Source: Adiantum capillus-veneris (lineage: Eukaryota; Streptophyta; Polypodiopsida; Polypodiales; Pteridaceae). From it: a DNA stretch of 64,000 bases. Of the stretch, positions 1 to 52,486 are shown piece after piece (within the stretch, counting starts at the first letter, position 1; each line of letters starts with the position of its first letter). Under the pieces are notes generated by a model, which had not been told where the DNA came from, searched no databases, and saw only the letters and a list, made by a program, of their open reading frames with translations. The position numbers were made by a program, and so were the translations under genes. Location: positions 23,012,896-23,076,895 of the forward strand of contig CM043960.1 in the NCBI GenBank assembly GCA_014529385.2, in the 5' to 3' direction.

Positions 1-1
1 T

Positions 2-169
2 GATTATGCCTTGAAGATCAAGAGTATCATTGAGGCTCTTGGATCTATTAAAGTCTCAGTGGAAGACGATGACATTGTCCGTGCATGCTTGGATGGTCTA
101 GGAGATGAGTATGTACATTTTAGGTCTTCCATGAATACAAGAGACGACATCCCGTGTTCCAAGATTTGA
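2..169 (+). pseudogene. copia gag fragment (frame 2)
   Basis: The reading frame beginning at base 2 encodes a copia gag stretch (DYALKIKSI..., then a VRACLDGL-type segment followed by HFRSSMNTRDDIP), matching the UBN2/gag-polypeptide region just before the zinc knuckle. The frame ends at a TGA at 167-169. The same gag homology continues without a gap in the frame that starts at 154 (FQDLISML), so a single base has been lost around 150-155. It is the 3' end of a gag whose start is outside the window. Confidence 0.75.
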
Positions 170-1755
170 TTTCTATGCTTATTCTTGAGGAGAAGAACCT
201 TGACACATCTTCTTCTCATGGCAGAAATAATTCTGAACAGGCCTTCTATTCTAACTCCAACAGAGGTAGAGGTAGAGGTCGTGGTCGAGGCCCAAGGGGT
301 TGCAGGGGCCAATTTCTGGAAGGTCAATCAAATCAAAACAATACAGGTGGCAGGGGAAACCAGTCTCAAGGTAGGGGGAGTCAAAGAGGTCGTGGTGCAG
401 GATCAAGCAGGCAGCAACATACTCTAGATAGCAGAGAATGTTGGACTTGTGGTGAAAGAGGTCACATGTCACATGACTGTCCAAAGGGAAAAGCAAGTGG
501 AAAGAGAGAACATGGCAACTATGCATCTACTAGCAGAGATGCAGATGACAGCAAAAACGAGCGCATGTTTGTTATGCAGCAGGTAATGAATACAATGACT
601 GCAGAGAATTCCACCCAAGATGATGTTTGGTATGTGGATTCAGGTGCCTCTAATCACATGACGTCTCGTGGAGAGTGGTTTAGAGATATGCGCAAAAAAC
701 CAGATGTGTCAGGCTATGTGCAGACAGGAGATGACACAGCTCACCCCATTGCTCATGTAGGGGACATACCTCTAAATACGAAGAGTGGGAAATCAAAGTA
801 CTTAGCAGATGTACTTCATGTCCCAAACATTACAAAGAATCTTGTTTCTGTTGGACAAATGGTTGAGCAGGGTTTGCAGGTTCGCTTCAATCCAAATGGC
901 TGTTATGTAGAAGATTTCCAGAATCGCTGTAAGCTGATCACAGAGGGCAATTGTGTGGGCAGAATGTTTACGCTGAATGTAGACATGCTTGAGGTAAAAG
1001 CTGCATTATTTTCACAGGGCACAGGTGTTGTGGCTGATGTTGACATTTGGCACAAACGCATTGGCCATGTCAATGAGCAGAGATTGCACAGCATGCAATC
1101 AAAACAGATTGTAAAAGGTTTGCCTAAATTCAAGGTGGATGGTATGCATAAAGTGTGTGAAGCATGCCAGTTTGGAAAACAGTCAAAGGGCTCATTTCCA
1201 CATGAGCGCAATGTATGTAAAAAGCCACTTGAGGTGGTGCACACAGATGTTTGGGGTCCAACCGATACTGCAAGTATACATGGTTGCAGGTATTATGTCT
1301 CTTTCATTGATGACCATACAAGGAAAGTATGGGTCTACTTCATGCGTAACAAAAGTGAAGTGTTTGGTCACTTTCAAGACTTCAAAGTCATGATTGAGAA
1401 GGAGACATATATGCAAATCAAGACATTGAGGTCAGATGGAGGGGGAGAGTACTTCTCCAATGATTTTTCAGATTTTCTGCGAATGCATGGTATACGCAAG
1501 CAGTTTACATGCAGATATACTCCACAACAGAATGGGGTCGCAGAAAGGAAAAACAGGCACATTGCAGAGGTTGCACATGCATTGATGAATGAGAAGAACA
1601 TGCCTCATCATTTCTGGGCTGAAGCCGTAAATACAACTGTGTACATTATGAACAGGACACCTACAACTGCGGTGCATGATGTAACACCTGAGGAAAAGTT
1701 TACAGGTACAAAGCCTGATTTGGCACACTTGAAAGTGTTTGGCTGCATAGATTAG
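154..1755 (+). pseudogene. copia gag-protease-integrase segment
   Basis: This 533-codon open stretch starts inside gag, so its GTG is not a true initiator. It carries a CCHC zinc knuckle at about residues 96-109 (CWTCGERGHMSHDC), a Gly/Arg-rich stretch before it, and the retroviral-type protease motif DSGASNH near residue 162. It then has the HHCC region of GAG-pre-integrase (WHKRIGH...CEACQFGK, about 300-345) and the integrase catalytic core. The D,D(35)E residues are in HTDVWG, RSDGGGEY and NGVAERKN, near 365, 428 and 464. It ends at a TAG that interrupts the conserved VFGC...VHVP region. Homology continues in the same frame after the stop, so this is a point nonsense mutation. Confidence 0.9.
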
Positions 1756-1905
1756 GTGCATGTACCAGATGAGTTGCGTAGGAAATTGGATCCTAAAGCA
1801 GAGAAATGTATTCTTGTGGGATATTCCCTTGAACAAAAGGGGTACATGTGCTACAATCCTACTACACGAGAATTACGAGTGAGCAGAGATGTAGTCTTTG
1901 ATTAG
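1756..1905 (+). pseudogene. copia inter-stop segment
   Basis: These 49 codons lie between two in-frame TAG stops and continue the same frame as the flanking open stretches. They encode the end of the integrase region (VHVPDELRRKLDPKAEKC, then a VGYS motif and VSRDVVFD), which is one of the most recognisable copia segments. The upstream and downstream open stretches are therefore two halves of one original pol frame. Confidence 0.85.
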
Positions 1906-3963
1906 ATGAGCAACTGGTACAGTAATGCACATGGCACTATTGGGGCTGATGTAAAAGATGATGTGGTTGTACAAAATGTGAGGCCACAGTCACAGGTTTT
2001 GAGTGGACCACAAGAGTCCTCTTCTCGTGGCTCTGTTGAGAAACCATGGAATGGTAGACTACGTACGCAGGTTACTCCACCAACAGGTACAGGGAATGTA
2101 TCACGAAAAGGAAAGGAAAAGGTTGATGAACCTCCCTTTATGGCTGATGCATCATTAGGTTTTTCACATGTAGACATAGATTCAGATGGTTCTAAACAAA
2201 GTCTTGATGAGGAATTTGGAATTCCGGCTGTCAGGACACCTGGTGTAAGGAAAGTACAAGAAGATGCTAGAGGGCAAAGGAGTGACACAGGACCGCGCAG
2301 ATCTAATAGAGTCAGAAATCCAGTTCAGAAATTGACTTATGATGGGTATCTAGCGCATCACCAAGCCTACATGGCTAAGGTGATACATGATGTGGAGCCC
2401 ACATGTTTCGAGGATGCAGTTGGAAATGTGCATTGGGATGATGCAATGAATGAAGAGATGGCTGCATTGGAAGCAAACGACACATGGGAGTTGGTGCCAT
2501 TGCCAAGTGGCAAGAAAGCTATTGGCTGTAAATGGGTTTATAAAACCAAGCATAAGGCTGATGGTAACATTGAGCGTCACAAGGCAAGGCTGGTCGCAAA
2601 GGTCTATGCACAGACGTATGGCATAGACTATGAGGAGACCTTTGCTCCAGTGGCAAAGATGACGACTGTGAGAGCTGTCATAGCAGTGTCTGCATCTAGA
2701 GGATGGATTATGCATCAAATGGATGTAAAGAATGCCTTCTTGAATGGTGAGTTGCAAGAGGAAGTGTATATGGATCAGCCACCTGGTTATGTCGATCCAG
2801 GTTACCCAGATTATGTATGCAGGCTTCTCAAAGCTTTGTATGGTTTGAAGCAGGGCTCTAGAGCATGGTATGACAGGATTGCCAAGTATCTTGTCAGTAT
2901 TGGGTTTAGGAGAGCTCATGCAGATCATTCACTCTATGTACGTGAGATTGAAGTGGGGATTGTGGTCATTACCATATATGTAGATGACCTTATTATTGTG
3001 GGTGACAATGCTATGGAGATTGACCATGTGAAGGGTCTTCTCAAACAGGAGTTTGAAATGAAAAATTTGGGCGAATTGCGCTACTTTCTTGGCATTGAGG
3101 TGATCAGGACTCCAGAGGGTGTATGGCTGTCACAGAGACAGTATGCTTTGGACATGTTGTCAAAGTATGGTATGGCTGATTGTAAGCCAATTTCTATTCC
3201 CTTGGATGTGAATGCAAAGCTGAGTGCAGAGAAGGGTGATGTTGTTGAGGATGTCAATATGTACAGGAACATGGTGGGTAGTCTAATCTACTTGACTATC
3301 ACGAGGCCAGACTTGAGCTACACAGTAGGCTTGGAGAGTCAGTTCATGCAGCTTCCGAGGAAGCCACATTTGGATGGAGTACGACGCACACTTAGGTATG
3401 TGCAAGGGACTCTTGACTACGCATTGTTCTATGCAACAGATGCACCATTAGCATTGTATGGGTATACAGATGCAGATTGGGCAGGTAGCATTGTTGATAG
3501 GAGATCTACGAGTGGCTTCATGTTCTCTTTTGGGAGTGCTGCTGTTACTTGGAGCAGCAAAAAGCAGCCTACGGTTGCTTTATCGAGCACAGAGGCCGAG
3601 TACAGAGGTGCAGCAGTTGCGGCGTGCGAGGTAGCTTGGCTACGCACATTACTTGAGGACTTGGGAGTGCATGTGGACCAGCAGATTGTCATTCATTGTG
3701 ACAACCTCAGCAACATGCAGTTGGCTAGGAACCCAGTGTTCCATGCTAGGACCAAACACATAGAGGTCCATTACCACTACGTTCGAGAGCGAGTGTTGGC
3801 GGGCGACATCGACTTGGTCTACGTCAGCACAGAGGAGCAGATAGCGGATATCTTTACCAAGTCCCTCGGAGCTGAGAAGCTTCGACGTTTCCGGACTATG
3901 CTTGGACTTTGCGACATGCAGAGCTCGAGGGGGAGTGTTGAGATGTCGAGCTCTACACCTTGA
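1906..3963 (+). pseudogene. copia reverse transcriptase-RNase H segment
   Basis: This 685-codon stretch begins after the second TAG and reads through the copia RT (WELVPLP...KWVYKTK, RHKARLVAK, QMDVKNAFLNGEL, ALYGLKQ) with the catalytic YVDDL box near residue 360. The RNase H follows (DADWAG...RRSTSGF, SSTEAEY, HARTKHIE) and it ends after ADIFTKSL, the usual pol terminus. No break is visible inside RT or RNase H. The natural translation start would be upstream gag, so the ATG here is incidental. Confidence 0.92.
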
Positions 3964-4256
3964 GCTGGCATCCACTACGGGTCTTGGCCGCTTACGGCAT
4001 TTACTCACTGGCGCGTTAGGTGACCGACACGGAGGATCTCTGCAGTGATTCTACAGCTGGACTACACTTATAGTGCCAGCCTAGTACGCTTCTAGCGAGT
4101 TCACACTTAGTGACCGCATGTACATATGTGCTATTTTTCAGCTTTAGCACTTAGTCATTTTGTACTCTCTTTTCTGTGAAGAAGAAGAAGAAGCTTTCCA
4201 TCTCTGTGTGCTTTGTGCTTGTCTTGTGTAGCTCTCTTGCATCCTCATTCTTTACA
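3936..4256 (+). repeat. 3' LTR of the + strand copia element
   Basis: A purine-rich tract (about 3921-3935, GAGCTCGAGGGGGAG) sits immediately before TGTTGAGATG, as expected for polypurine tract followed by LTR. The LTR is taken to end at ...TTCTTTACA at 4256, giving TG...CA ends and about 321 bp. The right boundary coincides with the point where integrase homology of the neighbouring minus-strand copia element stops, which independently supports it. The partner 5' LTR is outside the window, so identity between LTRs cannot be judged. Confidence 0.7.
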
Positions 4257-4817
4257 AAAAATACATTTGACAGCCTTATCATCCAACTTTTTGTGTTGTG
4301 TTTGTGGCACCAAAGCATATGCCAAACATCCAAAAACACACATGTGCTCAATAGAAGGCTTTCTATCATGACATGCTTCATATGGAGTAATAGAATGCAA
4401 AGCTTTTATAGGACACCTGTTTATTACATAAGTGGCACACATGATGGCCTCAAGCCAAAAAGAATGCGGCAAAGATTGACTTTTGACCATACATCGTGCC
4501 ATTTCCGTAAGTGACCTATATTGTCCTCTCAGCAACACCATTCTGCTGAGGCGTATAAGGCACTGTACATTGGTGTTTTATCCATGAATAGCCAGAAATG
4601 CATTAAATTCATGAGACATATACTCCCCCCCTCGATCGGAACGGAGGGTGCCCATAGTACATTTCAAGACATTTTCAACCATAGCTAGAAATTGTTTGCA
4701 GCACATAACTACTTCGGACTTTGCTTTAAGCGGAAATACCCATGCATGCCTGGAATAATCATCAATAAAAGTCACGAAGTAAAGGTAATTGCCCAAGGAT
4801 GGAGTTTGGGCCCACAA
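4245..4817 (-). pseudogene. copia integrase fragment
   Basis: Two minus-strand open stretches in one frame (4578-4817 and 4245-4541) encode the integrase core: YFVTFIDDYSRHAWV, LRSDRGGEY, then LTEMARCM...HSFWLEA and the VFGCLAY region. The end of the second falls in the segment preceding the expected GYS motif. That is where the inserted LTR begins, so the last few residues are read from LTR sequence. Part of the catalytic core is interrupted between 4541 and 4578. Confidence 0.85.
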
Positions 4818-5053
4818 ACATCACCATGCACAAGTTGCAACCTGTATGTGGACCTAACTGAACCATCCTTTGGAAACTTAGAATGCTGCATCTTACCCAA
4901 AATACAGCCTTCACAAACATGTTTAGCAGGTGCTTCAAGAGGCGGCAAAGAAGCAAGCATATCAAATTTTTGCAAATGCATCAAACTGGAAAAATTCAGA
5001 TGACCAAAACGTGCATGCCAAAGTTTTGCATTTAGAATAGCCTTTGAATCCAC
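4772..5053 (-). pseudogene. copia GAG-pre-integrase zinc region
   Basis: The minus-strand translation has WHARFGHLNFSSLMHL...CEGCILGKM, the HHCC zinc-binding module preceding copia integrases. It overlaps the integrase block in a different frame, showing a frameshift near 4800. Confidence 0.85.
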
Positions 5054-5071
5054 AACAACATTTGCAAAATT

Positions 5072-5467
5072 CTACCCAAACTTGTCATACAAAGTGAGAT
5101 TATACAACCTATGGCATAAAATGCCAGATGCAACAATTTCATCACTGAAACTTAGATCATGTACAATACATCTATCATCCACAAATTTGACTACAAGACC
5201 AAGTCTAGCAAGTTCAAATACATACAAAAGATTCTTCTTGATGCCAGGCACATAAAGTGCATCAACAAGTGTGAAAGAACTGCCATTTGCAGTAGTAAGC
5301 ACAATCTTTCCAACTCCTTGAACCGGATAAGAGGCGTTGTTGGCACAAGTAACTGAATTCCCATGAGGGACAGACTCAAGAGAGGTGAACAAATCACGAT
5401 GTGAGGTAATGTGCTTTGTAGCACCACTATCAAAATACCACACATGTGAATCTACAGCAACTGACAT
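5072..5467 (-). pseudogene. copia aspartic protease fragment
   Basis: The minus-strand translation begins with VWYFDSGATKHIT, the catalytic DSGA box of copia proteases, and continues to the ALYVPGIKKNLL region that normally leads into GAG-pre-integrase. It is in frame with the zinc-region block below it but separated by a stop. Confidence 0.87.
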
Positions 5468-5581
5468 GCATGCATCATGGAAATCAGGATTATAGGTACA
5501 CTCTACACTTTCACAGAAGACTTAACAATAGCTACATTTGTAGTGGAACCAACATTTGTAGTGGAACCACCCTCTTTCTTC

Positions 5582-6503
5582 TTAGCCTCTTTGGCCTTCA
5601 TTAGGACACTGCTTGATCAAGTGATCATTAGCTTTACAATAATGGCAACGCATCTTCTTTTTGCCCTTATTACCAGAATTTCTAGACAAATTGCTATCAG
5701 CAGAAGCATTAGGAATAGGTGATTTTCCACTTGCAGAAGAACCATAAGAAGTGGCTGCATTGTTGTTACCACCCTTTCTTTGAGCAACAATAGAAGCATG
5801 TATAACAACTGCACACTGTCTAGTCCTGATTTTTCTTGAAAGTGACTCTTGTAACAACAATGTGCACAATGCATCAAACATTACAACTTCAGGATTTCCT
5901 TGGGTCATGAGTCTCCAAGTACTAACAAAAGTATGGTAAGAGTCTGGCAAGGCATCAAGAACAGTCTGCACAAGAGAGCTGTCTGAAATGACTTCACCTG
6001 CAAAAATAAGTCGCTCATTATATCCCTGACACCAGCAAGGAAAGTGTCCATATCATCCTCCTCATGCATAATCCTCGACTCCAGCTCTTTACACAACAAT
6101 GCATTTTTTGCCTCATTGCGGCTTGCATAAAGACCAACCAGAATGTCCCAAGCCTGTTTTGTAGATTTCACTGAACGAATGTGAGGAGTAATGGTGCGCT
6201 TCACAGACAACGCAATCAACGCATGAGCCTGCACATCCTTTACATCCCAACGAGCTTGTTTTGTCGTTGGCAAACCAACTCTAACAGCAACAATCCTTGT
6301 AGCAAGACTTGCAACATCCTCAACTCCTCAACATCGCCTACATCCTCAGATTCAGGACGTACATCAATGTCCTGCACAATATTCCAAATGCCCTTTGACA
6401 CAAGAACATGTTGCATCATGTAAGCCCTCATAGAGTAATTGTCCCCATCCAATATGTCCTCAGCAACAAACATCTTGAACACATATGTGTTGTTGTCAGC
6501 CAT
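5582..6503 (-). pseudogene. copia gag, frameshifted
   Basis: Gag begins at an ATG at 6503 (MADNNTYVFKMF...DGDNYSMRAYMM), the usual N-terminal copia gag segment with a YxxW-like target. It continues after a frame change near 6270 (WDVKDVQAHALIALS, STKQAWDIL) and another near 5970 (VLDALPDSYHTF). It ends with a CCHC knuckle (CHYCKANDHLIKQC) near 5630. At least two frameshifts inactivate it. Confidence 0.85.
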
Positions 6504-6772
6504 GGTAAATGATGCACTCGATGTGAAAACTACCCGAAAAGAGGAGAAACAAAGCGAGAACAACACGTGCTATATAGCACAAACTATAGAAGACTGTAAG
6601 GGACCAGTTATGCAGAAAACAACACCGACAAAAATTCAGCACAAAATGATGAAATAGCCAGTGGAGTACTGCCTGTAGTGGAAACGAACACTCACCAAAG
6701 GTCACAAAAATTGGAAAAAATGAGCAGGTGTGTGCTGAGCTGCTGGCGACAAGGCTCGGGAGGATGCAATCT

Positions 6773-6784
6773 GCTCTAATACCA
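6773..6784 (-). promoter_or_regulatory. primer binding site of the minus-strand copia element
   Basis: The minus strand reads TGGTATTAGAGC, which differs by one base from the tRNA-iMet-type copia primer site TGGTATCAGAGC. It lies a few bases inside the LTR edge and upstream of gag, where such a site is expected. Confidence 0.7.
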
Positions 6785-6789
6785 ATTAT

Positions 6790-7013
6790 TGGAATTAGGG
6801 TTGCAAGAAAACACACACAGCTTGGAGAAGACGAAGGAAGCTCAAGGCACACAACAGAGAGTGTATTACTTAGTGTGCTATGGAAAGATAGATAGCCCTA
6901 GAATGATGGGCGTATATACAATGCACGAGGGAAAAACCTCCTAGTGAGGAAAAAAAAACCCCGACAGTCCTAAGTGTGTTCACACACATCACTACCACAT
7001 GTATGTGGTAACA
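6790..7013 (-). repeat. 5' LTR of the minus-strand copia element
   Basis: On the minus strand the segment starts TGTTACCACATACATG and ends CCTAATTCCA, giving TG...CA ends. It directly precedes the primer site. About 224 bp. The outer edge at 7013 is the best TG/CA candidate but a shift of a few bases (for example to 7024) is possible. A TATA-like stretch (TGTATATACG) lies inside it. Confidence 0.55.
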
Positions 7014-7099
7014 ATAGTCTATACATGTAGGAAAAGAGTATTAATGGTGTTCTACTTGGAAAAAAAGTTAGCCCTATGAGAATAGAGGTGGTGTTTCTT

Positions 7100-8020
7100 T
7101 GGCCGCAACAACATGCGGGTCACATACTAGTCTCTTCAAGGCATGTGGCAATTTGGAAGATGCTAGGATGGACAAAAGAACTCACGATGATATTGTTAGT
7201 CAAGGGACGTTGAAAAAAACGTTATGATTGGCATTGCCTTGGTCGACATGTATGAAAAATGTGGTAGGGACAAGAAGCCGTGGGGTGTTTTTAGTAGATG
7301 TGAAGCGACAACACCACTCCGGATGCAATTAACTATGCTTTCATCTTGAAGGTATGTGATAGTAGGCAAGAATTTGATATGGGCAACAAAATTCACAATG
7401 ATATTGCTAGTCTGGGGCTGTTGAAAAAGAAGTTGTGCTTGGAATTGCATCGAGTGCATTGATTGCGTGATATGCACAATAGATACAAGACAAAAAAGCT
7501 TTGGGTTATTTACAATAGATACAAAGGGATGTCATCTCTCCAAATGCAATCATCCACACTTGCATCTTGAATGGATGTGGCATTACACAAGACACTGATA
7601 TGGGCAGAAGAATTCAGGATGATATTTTTAGTCAAGGGATGTTGAAAGAAGAAGTCATGCTTGGAAATGCCTTGGTTGACATATATGCCAAATGTGATTT
7701 ACTTCAAAAAGCTCATAAAAGTGCTTGACAAGATTTCTATTCAGAATGTTGTCTCTTGGAATGCACCAATCGCGGGATATTCCCAACAAGACCAAGGCAA
7801 GGAAGCTTTGGGTCGTTTTCAATGGATGCAAAGCGAGGGCATTTCTCAAGATGTAATCACTTATGCTCGCATCTTGAAGGCATGTGGCACTACACAAGAC
7901 TCCAATATGGGCAGCGATGATATTGCTAGACAAGGGCTGTTGAAACATTTGTTGAAACAAAACGTCGTGCTTGGGATTCCCTTGATCGACATGTGTGCCA
8001 TGACAGATCGCCAGTTGGTT
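7100..8020 (+). pseudogene. PPR (PLS-class) gene remnant
   Basis: All three forward frames contain pieces of pentatricopeptide repeats. Examples are ALVDMYEKCG near 7220-7265, ILKVCDSRQEFDMGN near 7350, and the best block at 7661-8010 with VVSWNAPIAGYSQQ, KEALGRFQWMQSEGIS, ARILKACGTTQDSNMG and DIARQGLLK. The repeated module (SWNxLIAGY, xFxxMQxEG, ILKACG, IHDDI, GxALVDMYAKCG) occurs about three times, with frameshifts and stops between copies. PPR proteins of this class bind organellar RNA for editing, but this copy is dead. Such remnants are common in genomes with very large PPR families. Confidence 0.75.
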
Positions 8021-8845
8021 CTGTCATCTGATCCCGTGGTGAACCAGTTGTTTGCAAAGTTGAAAATGATGGACCTCATGCATCCCAAATGGCCACTCAG
8101 TATCCCACACCTTTTTCGTGCCCACTGTAAATGAGTAGTGTGGAATCAAAGCCAGACAGAGATAACGACATGCAATTGCCAATTGTTTTGGCTGGTCATA
8201 ATAAGTTTTTGCCTAACACATGGGTTTGCTAACTTTGCGTGTGATTGCCAAGTTGCAGCCTTAATTCAAGCATACGACCTTCTCTATATTGATGATTCCA
8301 CCTATTCCTTGTCCTTGGTGAAACTCATTTGCCTACACTCAATGAGCTTGTTGGTCTAACTATCACCATTGGTGCCCCATCTGCAATCCATGAATACAAA
8401 CATGGACCAATAGATGCCATGCCGTAGAGAAGGTATGAAAGACTAAGAGACACAAAGAAGATGAATATAGAAGCGTCAATAACCACATGGATGGTGATCG
8501 AAGGACTCACTGAGGACATGATGATACAAGGATAGATATAATGGATATGCTAACTGATGACGGTGAACTCAGAGACTGAAGCAAGAGAGATCCAGATGAT
8601 AGAAACCTTAGCTCCTCAAAAGGGCATCAATGATAGGAACTTGAGCTAATCAATGTTTATCAAGATAGGGTTTCACGTGTCATGGAACATAGCTGCTTTG
8701 TGCAGTTTCTAGGCTTTCGTGATCAAAAGGAAGGGATTGGCGCGAGTGGTAAATTGCCCCACATTATGATCGCCAATACAATGCATGTTGTGAAGAGAGA
8801 TCAAGACGTATGGATTGAGGTTATGGAGCTAAGCTTCCTAAGTAC
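8021..8845. other. no recognisable gene
   Basis: Short open stretches only, none with recognisable domains. It lies between two PPR remnants and may be further eroded PPR-locus or retroelement sequence. Confidence 0.4.
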
Positions 8846-8990
8846 TTTGTCAAAGTTTGCTCGCCAACATTCATGTTGTTCTTCTCCTAAAAGCTCTTAA
8901 CAAGCTTTCTATCCAAAATGCACCCTCTTGGAACATGTTGATTATAGGATCTCGCTAATATTGCTGCGAGACAAGGACTTGAATATGAAA
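8846..8990 (+). pseudogene. small PPR repeat fragment
   Basis: Translation around 8880-8950 gives KALNKLSIQNAPSWNMLI, matching the end-to-start junction of a PLS-class repeat pair. It is followed by stops and by a degenerate stretch resembling 'DIARQGL'. It resembles the sequence at 7710-7770 and is probably part of the same broken locus. Confidence 0.5.
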
Positions 8991-9155
8991 TTAAACAGAA
9001 AAATTCGCAGGACTGTGGCACGGACTTGAAGTATGAATATAAAATTATCAGAGAGAAATTCAGGTTCGTTATCTTGTTCTTGGATACCATGACTATGTAG
9101 TAGGAAATGGAGTACAAGGTTAGGCATGGCTTCTGTTTCTTATGAAATTTTGAAA

Positions 9156-9243
9156 GACACAGTGCCAACTCTCCACCATATTTCTGTATGGCGTGCACTG
9201 ACACAGTGCCGACTCTCCACCGTACTTCTGTATGGCACTCATG
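9156..9243. repeat. 44-bp tandem duplication
   Basis: A unit starting GACACAGTGCC and ending at about TGTATGGC(G/A) occurs twice with a 44-bp period (9156-9199, 9200-9243), with only a few substitutions. Confidence 0.8.
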
Positions 9244-9599
9244 TACACCGTACACACTCTACTTTTTTGACAATTTAAAAATTTCATGGTATGGAAAGTT
9301 TAACTACTATTGTACTGTTGTTTGTAGTTTAGCAAAGGCAAGATTTTTGAAGTGCATACTTGTTCAAGCGAAACAACTTCAAATAAGGCGAGTGCTCTAT
9401 CTTGATGTGTAAGTTGCACTAGTGCTTAACACAAAAAAAAGAGATTTGATTGTAACGCAGTCTGATTCTCCTATTAAAAAATACGTTTCAAAAATATTGT
9501 TTATGTTCATCTTGATGTATTATTTTCTTTAAATATTTCTCCAATAGTATTTTATTATATCTTAAGAAAATAATCGTCACCACAAGGCCAACCGAGCAA

Positions 9600-9805
9600 C
9601 TCTAGTTTGATTTGAATAGGAGCCGTTACGAGCCAATTAACAAGGGGGGTTGCCAAATGTAGGACATTCAACCTGCAGCAATTGGGAGCAACGATTGCGG
9701 CCCTGGCAAGCGATGCGATCGCGGCCACGAACCCTCTGTGGGACCCAGACTCATAGGCCGTGAGGTCTGCACACACATACACGCATGCGCGCGCACGCAC
9801 ACACG

Positions 9806-9858
<53 letters not shown>

Positions 9859-9879
9859 CTCTTTGTAAATGCAGGTTCG
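9600..9879 (+). promoter_or_regulatory. probable promoter/5' leader of the CFAP57-like gene
   Basis: Base composition rises sharply in G+C and CpG at 9620-9760, after the AT-rich 9400-9600. An alternating purine-pyrimidine stretch (9765-9808) and a perfect (GA)24 run (9809-9856) follow, ending 23 bases before the ATG. GA/CT repeats near start sites are bound by plant BBR/BPC factors in other genes; whether that applies here is inference. No clear TATA box can be fixed. Confidence 0.35.
9809..9856. repeat. (GA)24 microsatellite
   Basis: Uninterrupted GA dinucleotide run directly upstream of the start codon at 9880, likely in the 5' leader or core promoter. Confidence 0.95.

Positions 9880-52486
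<42,607 letters not shown>

Larger units (their letters stand above)
1..4256 (+). mobile_element. Ty1/copia LTR retrotransposon, 3' part, decayed
   Basis: The order of domains is gag zinc knuckle, aspartic protease, GAG-pre-integrase, integrase, reverse transcriptase, RNase H, polypurine tract and 3' LTR, which is the copia order. The 5' LTR, primer site and start of gag lie left of the window. The reading frame is broken by one frameshift near 153 and by in-frame TAG codons at 1753-1755 and 1903-1905, so this copy cannot make a full polyprotein. Between these lesions the coding sequence is well preserved, suggesting a fairly young insertion. Its right end abuts the broken integrase of a second copia element on the other strand. 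Confidence 0.93.
4257..7013 (-). mobile_element. Ty1/copia retrotransposon, 5' part, decayed
   Basis: Reading the minus strand from 7013 to 4257 gives a 5' LTR, a tRNA-Met-type primer site, gag, zinc knuckle, protease, GAG-pre-integrase and integrase. The element stops abruptly inside the integrase C-terminal region at the LTR of the neighbouring copia element. The frame changes at about 6270, 5970 and 4800, and stops fall between blocks, so it is older than its neighbour. RT and RNase H are missing from the window and would lie left of base 1 if the other element inserted into this one. Confidence 0.88.

Noticed and set aside
1906-3963. Independent RT gene with its own ATG
   Set aside because: It follows a nonsense codon in the same frame as the upstream pol half; the ATG is incidental.
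9760-9879. In-frame N-terminal extension of the CFAP57-like protein from an ATG at 9760
   Set aside because: It translates microsatellite DNA into His/Thr and Arg-Glu repeats. Family similarity begins exactly at the ATG at 9880.
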